Below, one piece after another: positions 1 through 6,897 of a stretch of 11,089 nt of DNA. The translations under genes and the position numbers were made by a program. Location of the stretch: the NCBI GenBank assembly GCA_037382365.1, contig JARRPZ010000106.1:1-11089 (forward strand), read 5' to 3'. The first letter of the stretch is position 1, and the number at the start of each line of letters is the position of its first letter. A model generated the notes under the pieces. It worked only from the letters and a program-made list of their open reading frames with translations, was not told the DNA's origin and did not search any database. The DNA is from Lentisalinibacter sp037382365 (GTDB taxonomy: Bacteria > Pseudomonadota > Gammaproteobacteria > Steroidobacterales > Woeseiaceae).

Positions 1-539
1 CACTCGACGGAATAATGGATGATCGGCACGTTGATCACGCCCACGATCGCCAGCACCGCGCTCGCCCGGTCCGCCCGGCTCGTGTCGTCGATCGATGCTC
101 GCAGCGCCATGTAACCGAGGTAGAGGAACAGCAGGATCAGCTCGGACGTGAGGCGCGCATCACCCCACTCCCACCACGTGCCCCACATCGGCCGACCCCA
201 GATCGACCCCGTGGCCAGGGCGAGGAACGTGAAAGAGGCGCCGATCGGCGCGCAGGCCGCGGCCACGGCGTGCGCGAGCTTCATGCGCCAGATCAGTCCG
301 ATCGCCGCGGCACTGGCCATCAGCACGTAGGCCATCAATGACAGGTAGGCGGACGGAACATGCACGTAGATGATGCGGAAGCCGTCACCCTGCTGGTAGT
401 CGGCGGGCGCCAGTACCAGGCCCTTGAACGTGCCGACGGCGATGGCGATGGCGGCCAGACCGCCGAGCCAGGGCGCGAGGCGTCCGGCGATGCGGTAGAA
501 ATGGGGCGGCGAGCCCAGTTTATGAAACCAAGTCCACAT
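1..539 (-). CDS. ccmC: Heme exporter/heme-handling protein CcmC, C-terminus cut by window edge
   Basis: CcmC is the inner-membrane protein that, with CcmAB and CcmD, presents heme at the periplasmic face and loads it onto CcmE during system I cytochrome c maturation. I translated the minus strand from the ATG at 539; 179 codons are visible and the frame is open to the left edge. The start MWTWFHKLGSPPHFYRIAGR is typical of the family. Membrane segments lie near residues 26-44, 63-84, 97-113, 132-147 and 160-175. His60 in YVHVPSAY sits where the periplasmic heme-ligand histidine of E. coli CcmC lies. The tryptophan-rich heme-binding motif is at residues 119-131 and reads WGTWWEWGDARLT, one residue longer than the WGxWWxWDARLT form I know. 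The gene starts 33 nt after the ccmB stop, with a weak AGGA just upstream. Family assignment is very secure. Confidence 0.96.
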   Translation of the reverse strand, partial: MWTWFHKLGSPPHFYRIAGRLAPWLGGLAAIAIAVGTFKGLVLAPADYQQGDGFRIIYVHVPSAYLSLMAYVLMASAAAIGLIWRMKLAHAVAAACAPIGASFTFLALATGSIWGRPMWGTWWEWGDARLTSELILLFLYLGYMALRASIDDTSRADRASAVLAIVGVINVPIIHYSVE

Positions 540-572
540 AAGTCCTGTTTCGCTCCTGTCTGTCTCCGGCCG

Positions 573-1274
573 TTAGTCGGCGCTGATCCTGAGCGCCGCC
601 GAAGCGGCGAAGGGTGAAAACGTCATCGTCAGCATGGTGAGAGCCGCCAGCAGATACAGCGACCCTCCGGTCGTCTCCCCGTCAGCCGAGAGACTCACGG
701 CTCGCGCACCAAAAATCAATACGGGCATGACCAGCGGCAACACCAGAAGGCTCAGGAGCGAGTTCGCCTGGCGCAGCCCGACCGTCAGCGCCGCTCCCAC
801 GGACCCGATCAGGCTGAGACTCAGGGTACCCAGCACGAGCGAGCCGGCGAGGATGGGCAGCGTTTCTTCGGGTATGAAGAATGCGACGCCGGCAATCGGG
901 GAAATCAGCACCAGGGGCAGGCCCGTTACGAGCCACTGTGCGGCGATCTTTCCGAGGACGACAACGGATACGGGCTGACCGGAGAGCAGCAGCTGCTCCA
1001 GGGTACCGTCCTCGCGATCCTGCCGGAAAAGTGTGCCGAGCGACATCATCGAGGCGAGCAGCGCCGCCACCCACAGCACACCCGGACCGAACTTCATCAG
1101 CAATTCCCGGTCCGGGCTCACCGCCAGCGGGAACAGGCTGGTCACGATGGCGAAGAATATGAGGGGCGTCGCCATGTCACCGGGACGGCGGAAAGCGAGC
1201 CGCAGCTCGCGCGTCACGACGGTGAGCCAGACGTCCCACAGCCCGGCCGGCTGCGGCCGCTCCGCGCCGCTCAC
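573..1274 (-). CDS. ccmB: Heme exporter protein CcmB (ABC transporter membrane subunit)
   Basis: CcmB is the membrane subunit that pairs with the ATPase CcmA; the complex drives release of holo-CcmE from CcmC in cytochrome c maturation. The chosen start is the GTG at 1274, whose GTGA overlaps the ccmA stop by 4 bp; a GGGAGG lies 5 nt upstream. This gives 233 aa, close to the usual ~220. The open frame continues upstream to 1850, but that part is a shadow of ccmA. The N-terminal cytoplasmic stretch contains RELRLAFRRPGD (residues 22-33). Six hydrophobic segments follow, near residues 36-52, 64-82, 103-130, 139-165, 172-192 and 205-228. The conserved cytoplasmic loop LFRQDREDGTLEQLLLS is at 82-98. 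The overlap with ccmA implies translational coupling and equal subunit supply. Confidence 0.96.
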   Translation of the reverse strand: MSGAERPQPAGLWDVWLTVVTRELRLAFRRPGDMATPLIFFAIVTSLFPLAVSPDRELLMKFGPGVLWVAALLASMMSLGTLFRQDREDGTLEQLLLSGQPVSVVVLGKIAAQWLVTGLPLVLISPIAGVAFFIPEETLPILAGSLVLGTLSLSLIGSVGAALTVGLRQANSLLSLLVLPLVMPVLIFGARAVSLSADGETTGGSLYLLAALTMLTMTFSPFAASAALRISAD

Positions 1275-1912
1275 GACGGCCTCCCGAGCGGCAGCTGCGC
1301 CAACTCGACGTGGGCCACCTCGACCGCTTCGTGCGCGACGAGGACACACAGGCCACCGCCCGTCACGTGTTCGGAGATCAGCTCCTTCACCAGCGCCTTT
1401 CCGGCGACGTCCAGGTTCGTCAGGGGTTCGTCCATCAGCCAGAGCCTGGCCTCGCTGAGCAGCAGATTCGCCAGCGACGCCCGACGCCGTTGTCCGGCGG
1501 ACAGTCTGCCTGCCTGTATGTGCGCGAGCCTGCCGACCTTCAGTCGGTCCATGACGCTCGCCACGGCCGCATCGTCCCTGCCGAAACGAAGGCGACGATG
1601 CAGACTCAGGTTTTCCAGCAGCGTGAGATCGTCCTTCAGCGCGGGGCGATGGCCGCACCAGGCGAGGTCCTGCGCATATTCCTGTCGTATCGCCTCTATC
1701 CGCTGCCCGCTCCAGTAGACCTGGCCGTCTTCGGCCAGCGTGAGTCCGGCGAGCGTGCGCAGCAGCGTCGTCTTTCCGCTGCCGTTGGGCCCGACCACGT
1801 GCAGCGCTTCGCCCGGCCCCACCTCGAGATCGAGTCGCTTGAAGAGGCACCTGTCACCGCGGAACAGTGTCAGCCCGTGCGCCTTCAGATAAGGTTGGCC
1901 CGGATCAGTCAC
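1271..1912 (-). CDS. ccmA: Cytochrome c biogenesis ATP-binding protein CcmA
   Basis: CcmA is the cytoplasmic ABC ATPase of the CcmAB complex, which powers release of heme-loaded CcmE. The 213-residue protein has every ABC motif: Walker A GPNGSGKT at 41-48, a Q-loop region near 77-81, signature LSAGQ at 137-141 followed by RRR, Walker B RLWLMDEP at 156-163, D-loop NLD at 166-168 and switch histidine His194. The motif LMDEPLTNLD and the compact length fit CcmA rather than a general exporter ATPase. The start is a GTG at 1912 with GGGAG about 9 nt upstream. It is the first gene of the minus-strand ccmABC unit, and its TGA overlaps the GTG of ccmB. The remaining ccm genes (ccmD onward) would be expected beyond the left edge. 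Confidence 0.96.
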   Translation of the reverse strand: MTDPGQPYLKAHGLTLFRGDRCLFKRLDLEVGPGEALHVVGPNGSGKTTLLRTLAGLTLAEDGQVYWSGQRIEAIRQEYAQDLAWCGHRPALKDDLTLLENLSLHRRLRFGRDDAAVASVMDRLKVGRLAHIQAGRLSAGQRRRASLANLLLSEARLWLMDEPLTNLDVAGKALVKELISEHVTGGGLCVLVAHEAVEVAHVELAQLPLGRPS

Positions 1913-1973
1913 CGGTCCGCACTCCCACGGCGGCGGGCCGAACGGCTGCCATGACGCCGGACATTGGCGTGAG

Positions 1974-2002
1974 ACTAAATACCATTTATTTCAATTGGTT
2001 AA
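1974..2002 (-). promoter_or_regulatory. Candidate sigma70-type promoter for ccmABC
   Basis: Read on the minus strand, TTAACC (1997-2002) is separated by exactly 17 bp from TTTAGT (1974-1979); each hexamer matches the sigma70 consensus at 4 of 6 positions. It lies in the most AT-rich patch of the window (about 1974-2030) and would give a leader of roughly 55 nt before the ccmA GTG. An inverted repeat, TTAAG-GGA-CTTAA, at 1999-2011 overlaps the -35 element and could be an operator. This is a visual consensus match only. Confidence 0.35.
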
Positions 2003-2074
2003 GGGACTTAATTAATGTAGATTCTGCATAAAGTCGCCGGACGACGCTACTCTGCCCATTCCCGGTGCCATGCG

Positions 2075-2104
2075 TTTACATAACAGGAGCGTCCGGCGTA
2101 GACT
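2075..2104 (+). promoter_or_regulatory. Candidate sigma70-type promoter for the AAA/FHA gene
   Basis: TTTACA (2075-2080, 5 of 6 consensus matches) and TAGACT (2099-2104, 4 of 6) are separated by 18 bp. Transcription would start near 2111 and leave a leader of about 75 nt before the ATG at 2186. Together with the candidate on the other strand, this makes 1913-2185 a divergent control region. I see no terminator or RNA gene in that interval. Confidence 0.4.
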
Positions 2105-2185
2105 GAACGGCCGCCTTGCGGCGTAGCATAACGCCCGAATGGAGAATAATATCCGGTCAGGAACGGACGGCGCCATGGACTCAAT

Positions 2186-3496
2186 ATGAGTATTCGCATC
2201 CCCGGCCTCCAGCGCGAGCCTTTCGGTTCGGACGGTACACCTGCGGTTTTCATCGAGACGCCGTCCGTGCACGAGGCCCTCGCGACGCTGGACAAAGTCT
2301 ACCGTGATCCGCAGGGTCTCGGGACACTCATCGGCCCTGCCGGCAGCGGCCGTCGAACGATACTCGAACAATTCTCCTCCAGGCTCGAAAGCGAGGACAT
2401 CTGCGCAGTGGTCGTGGATGGTAACGGAATGGACCGTGTCGCGCTGTTGCGGACTGTGCTTAGCCGCATCGGTTACGAACTCGCCGACGTCGGCCCGGAC
2501 GATCTCTCGCGCATGCTGCAGGTTTTTCTGCTCCATCAGTGCCATAACGGCCAGCCTGCCCTGCTGGCCTTCCTGAACGCCGGCGACATGCACCCCACGG
2601 TCCTGCAGGAAATCTGCAATCTGGCCGCGATCACCGCCGGTGACGAATATGCGGCTCGCATCGTCCTGGCGGGCGACGAGCGTCTGGAACGCATTGTCGG
2701 CGCACCCGCCATGGGGCCCGTGCGCGAGCGTCTGTCGATGCGCTGCCGCGTTCGTCCGCTGGACCTGATGGAAACCGACGACTATATCGTCCGCCATCTG
2801 GGAGCCGCGGGTGCGATCTCCCATACTCATCTGCTCACCGACGAGGCGATCGCACTCATATGGCGCGCCAGTGACGGTCGACCGGGCCGCATCGGCGAGC
2901 TGACTCGACGGGTACTCCGGACGGCCGATCTGCCTGCCGACGCGCAGGCGGTGAGGTCGTTGCTCGGCTCCGACCCGGCAGAGCATCCGGTGGCTGCCGC
3001 CAACAACCCGCCGGGCGAGCCTCGCCCGGTAAACGCACCACCGCCGGCCGGGACGCGAATCGTCGTTACGCTGGATGGACGGGTCGTGCACGATCTGGAC
3101 CTCGTGCCGGGACGGTACCTGCTGGGCCGGGACCTTCACAACGACGTCACCCTGCCGAGCCGCTACGTCAGTCGGCATCATGCCTTGCTGATCCTGCGTG
3201 AGGACCGCGCCTGGATCGCCGACCTGAAGAGCGCCAACGGCACCTTCGTCAATTCCCGTCGCGTCGGTCAGTCGGTTCTGAGACACGAGGACGTCGTTTC
3301 GATCGGCAACCACCGCCTGAAATATCTGAACCCCGTCGCACGCCGGGCGCACGAGCCGGCGGGCTCGGATCCGGGTGACACCGCGATCATGCGCAGTCTC
3401 AGGGAGGCGCACCGTCTGTTCCCGGTGAGAGGCGGCGGTGAGGACACCGTCGTGCAGACGGAGCCGACAGGGACAGACGACTCGAATCCGGCCTGA
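2186..3496 (+). CDS. ExeA/GspA-like AAA protein with degenerate Walker motifs fused to a C-terminal FHA domain
   Basis: This 436-residue soluble protein has no signal peptide or membrane segment. Residues 10-245 follow the ExeA/GspA/MshM type of AAA ATPase: the opening REPFG, the helix after the P-loop, the sensor-like stretch IVLAGDERL (159-167) and the block ERLSMRCRVRPL (181-192) followed by METDDYI. The nucleotide site is altered. The P-loop reads GPAGSGRRT (50-58), with Arg at the invariant lysine, and the Walker B position reads LLAFLNAG (126-133), with Leu130 and Asn131 where Asp-Glu normally sit. After a proline-rich linker (264-288), residues 290-372 form an FHA phosphothreonine-binding domain with GR at 314-315, SRYVSRHHA ending at 333, and SANGTFVN at 349-356, all intact. 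The tail (about 373-436) is low complexity. The gene is monocistronic, divergent from ccmA and convergent with the next gene. Its likely role is a phospho-dependent scaffold rather than an ATPase (inference). The Shine-Dalgarno is weak (GGA, 6 nt upstream). Confidence 0.85.
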   Translation: MSIRIPGLQREPFGSDGTPAVFIETPSVHEALATLDKVYRDPQGLGTLIGPAGSGRRTILEQFSSRLESEDICAVVVDGNGMDRVALLRTVLSRIGYELADVGPDDLSRMLQVFLLHQCHNGQPALLAFLNAGDMHPTVLQEICNLAAITAGDEYAARIVLAGDERLERIVGAPAMGPVRERLSMRCRVRPLDLMETDDYIVRHLGAAGAISHTHLLTDEAIALIWRASDGRPGRIGELTRRVLRTADLPADAQAVRSLLGSDPAEHPVAAANNPPGEPRPVNAPPPAGTRIVVTLDGRVVHDLDLVPGRYLLGRDLHNDVTLPSRYVSRHHALLILREDRAWIADLKSANGTFVNSRRVGQSVLRHEDVVSIGNHRLKYLNPVARRAHEPAGSDPGDTAIMRSLREAHRLFPVRGGGEDTVVQTEPTGTDDSNPA

Positions 3497-3502
3497 AGCC
3501 GC

Positions 3503-3781
3503 TCAGGTGAATTCCGTCTCGATCAGCCGATCGATCTCCCTCTCGATGTCCTGACGAAAGAACACCAGGGAGAGACCGACCGAGGCGTCGATCTCGATAT
3601 CGTCCTCGTGGACGGCGATGTGGCCACTCAGCGAGGGCCGCTCGAAACTGAGGACGTTGTTGTCCTGCCAGCGGATCCGCACCCCGTACTCCGATGCCAG
3701 CTGATTCGCGATGCGGTTCACTGCGTCGATGGCCGCTTCGTGATCGAGACGATGTCGTCGACGGAGCCTGATACTGGGCAT
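3503..3781 (-). CDS. Polyhydroxyalkanoic acid system family protein
   Basis: This 92-residue soluble protein resembles the small family annotated as polyhydroxyalkanoic acid system proteins (granule-region proteins). The family pattern is visible throughout: a basic start (SIRLRRRHRLDHEAAI), a helix ending in LASEYGVRIRWQ (33-44), a strand with FERPSLSGHIAVH (51-63) and an acidic IEIDASVGL, then a terminal helix IEREIDRLIETEF. Members are often found near PHA synthase or phasin genes; their biochemical role is not well defined. Here the gene starts 14 nt after the stop of the WS/DGAT-type gene and so is probably co-transcribed with it. Its only nearby Shine-Dalgarno-like sequence is a GAGG at the WS/DGAT stop codon, about 12 nt away, so it may depend on translational coupling. 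Its stop lies 6 bp from the stop of the convergent AAA/FHA gene. Confidence 0.82.
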   Translation of the reverse strand: MPSIRLRRRHRLDHEAAIDAVNRIANQLASEYGVRIRWQDNNVLSFERPSLSGHIAVHEDDIEIDASVGLSLVFFRQDIEREIDRLIETEFT

Positions 3782-3795
3782 GTGCGGCGGTGGCC

Positions 3796-5184
3796 TCAGG
3801 CGCTGGCGACGCGGCCGGGCGTACCGGCTTCCTTTTCCAGCTGCGCGAAAGCTTCCGGGACGAAGCCGGCGATACGCTGGGGATCGGCGATGGCCCGGCG
3901 TCCCGTCAGGAGGCCGAAATGCAGTTCGCCGGCATAGGTATAGACGGTGATGTTCATCGCCATGCCCGGTGGGATGGTGGAGATCGGATAACTGGCGAGG
4001 AGCCTCGCGCCCTTGATGTAACGCGGACGCGAGTCGCCGATCACGTTCGACACCAGGATATTGCCGAGGGGCGGGAAATGCTCCGACAGGTGCGCGAGAT
4101 CACCCATCATCATGAGGGTCTGCACGATGATCGTATAGGCTTCCGCAGCCTCCACACCCATGGCGGCGTATTCGTGCTTCACCCGCCCGGCATGTTCGTG
4201 CACCTCCTGCAACCTCTCGATGGGATCCGCCGTCTCGGATGCCAGTTCCAGTAGCGCGATCGTCACCTGATTGCCGGTTCCGCCATCGTCGGCGCGTACC
4301 GATATCGGCATCTGTGCCACCAGAGGCTTCTCCGGATGTTCGTCCTGCTCGTCCATGTAGCGTCTCAGCGCCGTGTCGCAGAGCGCCAGGATGACGTCGT
4401 TCACCGTCACCTCCTGGGCGCGGGCCAATGCCTTGACCCGATCGAGCCGGACGCTGCAGACGCCGAACGCCCTGGCCGAGGTGAGCGGCTTGTTGAAGAC
4501 CGTCCGCGGCGCGGTGAAGGGTACGGGCAAATCCCCGCCCCCGGTGATCAGACGCCAGCCGTGACGCAGCGCGAGCTGATTGAGTTGGGGCCCGACCATC
4601 GCCAGTCGACCGAAACGCTTTGCCGAGCCGAAAAGGCTCTCGGTGATGCTCCGGCGCACCGCCGTGTGCTCGGCCGAATCCTCGTCGTTCGCCCACATGG
4701 GCGGAACGTCCTCGTCGGGCGTCGTGGAGAGGCTGGCCATGGAACGACGTGACATGCTGATGCCGTCCATGTAGGCGTGGTGGATCTTCGCGTAAAGGCC
4801 GAAGCGGCCGCCTTCGAGACCCTCTATCACGTAGATTTCCCACAGCGGTGCATCGCGGTCCAGCAATCGGGAATGAAGCTGAGCGACGCGGTCGAGCAGG
4901 TCCTGTTCGCGCCCCGGCTGCGGCAATGCCTCGTGGAAGATGTGGTCGGCGAGATCCATATCCGAATCCTCGACCCAGCGCGGACGGCCGGCCAGCGGCA
5001 CTTTCAATTTCTGGTTGAACGGCTCGACCGGCACGGTGGCGATCATGTCCGCCACCAGTGTCCGGACATAGTCAGCGGGCGCCTTGTCGGGCAATTCGAA
5101 GATCTGCAGTCCGCCGACGTGACGCGGGCTGTCCTTGGTCTCGAGCAACAACAGCATGTAGTCGAGCAGTGACAGCTGTGACAT
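3796..5184 (-). CDS. Wax ester synthase/diacylglycerol acyltransferase (WS/DGAT) family O-acyltransferase
   Basis: The protein is 462 aa, the usual size for bacterial WS/DGAT enzymes, which transfer acyl groups from acyl-CoA to fatty alcohols or diacylglycerol for neutral-lipid storage at the membrane or lipid-droplet surface. The N-terminus (LSLLDYMLLLLETKDSPRHV) is typical. The catalytic motif HHAYMDG is at 135-141 (His135, His136, Asp140). The PLWE motif is at 113-116, the ND motif TVNDVILA at 260-267 and the PISVR block at 293-297. The C-terminal block LVSNVIGD (377-384) departs from the common SNVPGP, with both prolines changed. The end MNITVYTYAGELHFGLL is typical. The ATG at 5184 has GGGGGAG 5 nt upstream. 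The preceding operon ends 194 nt upstream behind a hairpin, so this gene probably has its own promoter, although I find no convincing one. Substrate preference cannot be read from sequence. Confidence 0.93.
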   Translation of the reverse strand: MSQLSLLDYMLLLLETKDSPRHVGGLQIFELPDKAPADYVRTLVADMIATVPVEPFNQKLKVPLAGRPRWVEDSDMDLADHIFHEALPQPGREQDLLDRVAQLHSRLLDRDAPLWEIYVIEGLEGGRFGLYAKIHHAYMDGISMSRRSMASLSTTPDEDVPPMWANDEDSAEHTAVRRSITESLFGSAKRFGRLAMVGPQLNQLALRHGWRLITGGGDLPVPFTAPRTVFNKPLTSARAFGVCSVRLDRVKALARAQEVTVNDVILALCDTALRRYMDEQDEHPEKPLVAQMPISVRADDGGTGNQVTIALLELASETADPIERLQEVHEHAGRVKHEYAAMGVEAAEAYTIIVQTLMMMGDLAHLSEHFPPLGNILVSNVIGDSRPRYIKGARLLASYPISTIPPGMAMNITVYTYAGELHFGLLTGRRAIADPQRIAGFVPEAFAQLEKEAGTPGRVASA

Positions 5185-5325
5185 CGGCTCCCCCTTCGCC
5201 GGTCGCGTGCAAGTTCAATCGCTTCGAGGATAACGCGACGTGCCGCCTCCGTCACGCGGGCCGCCGCGCGGGAGCCCGGATCGAGCAACGGGAGGCGAGC
5301 CGGGGGAATCCCGGGCAGGAGGATC

Positions 5326-5355
5326 GGGTCCGCCGACGGGAATGCCGGCGGACCC
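5326..5355 (-). terminator. GC-rich hairpin after the operon (possible terminator)
   Basis: A perfect 10-bp inverted repeat pairs GGGTCCGCCG (5326-5335) with CGGCGGACCC (5346-5355) around a 10-nt loop, extendable by one C-G pair at the base. It starts 23 nt past the stop of the TPR gene, in the 194-bp gap before the WS/DGAT-type gene. No U-tract follows on the minus strand, so it is not a classical intrinsic terminator. It could be a transcript 3'-end stabiliser or a Rho-associated end. A smaller CCGGG/CCCGG hairpin lies just beyond, near 5300-5315. Confidence 0.45.
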
Positions 5356-5378
5356 GGATGAGATTCAGCCGACGAGAC

Positions 5379-6056
5379 TCAGCCGGCCTTCTTTTCCACC
5401 TTCGACAGGAGTTCACGAATCTCGGCCCGACGACCCTCGTCCGCGAGGGTCCGGTCCGGCCTGGGCGTTGCCTCCAGCGCGTGCTGCAGGGCCCGGCGAG
5501 CTGCATCGTATTCCTTCTCCTCGAAGAGGAATTCGCCGTAGAAGTAATTCGGATCGATGCCGTCGGGATTCATGGTGAGTGCCTTCTCCAGATAATCCCG
5601 TGCCCGGTCCTTGTCACCGAAACCGATGAATCCCCCCGGCACCTTGTAGTACAGGGCACCGAGACTCGTGTAGACCGAGCCGTGCAGTACAGAGGGGTCC
5701 AGCTTCTCCGCCGCATGCAGCGCGTCCCGGGACTGTTTCGCCAGCTTCATGGCACCGAAAGGGCCCTTTACGCCGGCATACGTGCTGAGCACGATGCCCT
5801 GCCAGACCAGGGGTTCGGCCCGATCCGGATGAGCCGCGACCAGGGCTTCGGCGTCTTTCGCCAGTTGCTCGAATGCGTCTTTCTGCGCACCGCCCTCGAG
5901 CCGGTAATTCGCCTCGGCCCAGCGGTGCTGGATGTCGGCGAGACCCTGTTGCAGGTCGGCCGCAATGCCTGCGCCGGCCGCCAGCAGACCGGCCGCCAGG
6001 AGGCAGACGGTGACGAGAGGCCGGGCGATCACCCGGGAGTGGACAGTTTGCTTCAT
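5379..6056 (-). CDS. Exported tetratricopeptide-repeat protein
   Basis: The protein has 225 residues from the ATG at 6056. Basic residues at 2-12 precede a hydrophobic stretch (13-30) and a likely signal peptidase I site around AGIAA-DLQ (residue 33), so it should be periplasmic. No lipobox cysteine is seen. The mature part is alpha-helical with TPR-like segments near 83-119 (ending HAAEKLDP), 147-165 (KDRARDYLEKALTMNP) and 168-196 (NYFYGEFLFEEKEYDAARRAL), followed by a charged C-terminus. A conserved-looking YYKVPGGFIGFGDKDRAR loop (136-153) joins the repeats. The start lies 10 nt after the stop of the dehydrogenase gene, so it is the last gene of the four-gene operon. Its role is unknown; TPRs mediate protein contacts, so it may be a periplasmic partner of the pathway (inference). 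Confidence 0.85.
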   Translation of the reverse strand: MKQTVHSRVIARPLVTVCLLAAGLLAAGAGIAADLQQGLADIQHRWAEANYRLEGGAQKDAFEQLAKDAEALVAAHPDRAEPLVWQGIVLSTYAGVKGPFGAMKLAKQSRDALHAAEKLDPSVLHGSVYTSLGALYYKVPGGFIGFGDKDRARDYLEKALTMNPDGIDPNYFYGEFLFEEKEYDAARRALQHALEATPRPDRTLADEGRRAEIRELLSKVEKKAG

Positions 6057-6062
6057 ATCGAT

Positions 6063-6068
6063 CACCTC
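6063..6068 (-). promoter_or_regulatory. Shine-Dalgarno that decides the TPR start
   Basis: GAGGTG on the minus strand lies 6 nt before the ATG at 6056. The longer frame would begin at a GTG (6065) inside this site, so the ATG is preferred. The site also overlaps the stop codon of the dehydrogenase gene (6067-6069), which favours reinitiation. Confidence 0.75.
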
Positions 6069-6897
6069 ACTGAGTATTGACGCCGGGCCGGAGATACGTC
6101 TCCACCACCGGTCTTTGCTTGCGCAGCGCTCGGTCCACGAGCCGTGGTGCCACGGCGTTCAGCTTCACGAACAGCCGTTCCGGCCAGCCCACGAAGCGTT
6201 CGCGTCGCTCGCCGGCGAGCAGCGCGAGCGCCTCGCGAGCGACTCTCTCGGGGGCGTCCATGGCGACGCCGAGTTCCTCGTTCATGCGGCACGCCGAATT
6301 CCCGTTCATGTCCGTTCGGGTCGCCCGCGGAGCGAGGTAGCAGACGGCGAGGTCGCTGCCTGCCATCTCCCGGCGCAGGGCTTCCGTGAATCCGTGCAGG
6401 CCGAACTTCGTCGTCGAATAGACCGCTTGCCCCGCCATGCCGATCGAGCCGAGTGTGGATCCGACATTCACGATGCACGCGCCGGGACGCGCCATCAGGT
6501 GGGGCAGTAACGCCCGGGTAAGTAAGACGGGCGCCGTCAGGTTGGTCGCAATCAGCGCCTCGATATGCGCCGGACTCAGATCGTCGAAACGAGCCAGGGC
6601 ATTGACGCCGGCATTGTTCACGAGCACATCGATGCCGCCACGGAACCCTCGGGCTCGTCGGGCCACCTCCTCCCGATCGTTCGTCCTGGTGAGATCGCCG
6701 GGTGCCGGCTCGATGTCGATGCGTTTGCCGGTGTCGTCGGCGATCGATTGCAGATCGCGGGCGAGTTCCTCCAGTTGCGTGTCCTGTCGGGCAGTCAGCA
6801 GAAGATGCGCCCCGCGAGCGGCCAGTTCCCGGGCAAGGGCGCGCCCGATGCCGCCGGTGGCACCGGTCAGCAGTATGTTGCGGCCCTCGAGCTTCAT
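6067..6897 (-). CDS. Short-chain dehydrogenase/reductase (classical SDR)
   Basis: This 276-residue NAD(P)-dependent oxidoreductase has the classical SDR layout. The Rossmann glycine motif TGATGGIG is at 11-18, the adenine-ring aspartate block GDLT at 67-70 and NNAG at 94-97. Asn119 lies in the LIATNLTAP helix. The catalytic Ser147, Tyr160 and Lys164 are in the YSTTK context, with the usual 13-residue Ser-Tyr spacing. Arg37 in the LLLTARQ strand end hints at NADP(H) preference (inference). A C-terminal stretch beyond 220 (FVGWPERLFVKLNAVAPRLVDRAL) resembles the membrane-associated tail of lipid-acting SDRs. Its ATG overlaps the stop of the HDO gene as ATGA. The substrate is unknown; in this operon it probably reduces or oxidises a carbonyl/alcohol on the product made by the upstream ligase and oxidase. 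Confidence 0.92.
   Translation of the reverse strand: MKLEGRNILLTGATGGIGRALARELAARGAHLLLTARQDTQLEELARDLQSIADDTGKRIDIEPAPGDLTRTNDREEVARRARGFRGGIDVLVNNAGVNALARFDDLSPAHIEALIATNLTAPVLLTRALLPHLMARPGACIVNVGSTLGSIGMAGQAVYSTTKFGLHGFTEALRREMAGSDLAVCYLAPRATRTDMNGNSACRMNEELGVAMDAPERVAREALALLAGERRERFVGWPERLFVKLNAVAPRLVDRALRKQRPVVETYLRPGVNTQ

Noticed and set aside
1275..1850. N-terminal extension of the CcmB frame by about 190 codons
   Set aside because: The extension lies entirely inside ccmA and is Arg/Gly-rich; the GTGA overlap start with GGGAGG upstream gives the normal CcmB length.
2012..3412. 466-codon open frame on the minus strand opposite the AAA/FHA gene
   Set aside because: Its translation is low-complexity and His/Arg/Gln-rich with no family motifs, while the plus-strand frame has clear AAA and FHA domains. 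Long antisense frames are common in GC-rich genes.
3492..3507. CCTGA/TCAGG hairpin between the convergent AAA/FHA and PHA-system genes as a bidirectional terminator
   Set aside because: The stem is only 5 bp with a 6-nt loop and no U-tract on either side, too weak to call.
5058..6080. 340-codon plus-strand frame across the gap between the TPR and WS/DGAT-type genes
   Set aside because: It is antisense to both genes, has Arg/Gly-rich shadow composition and no recognisable domain.
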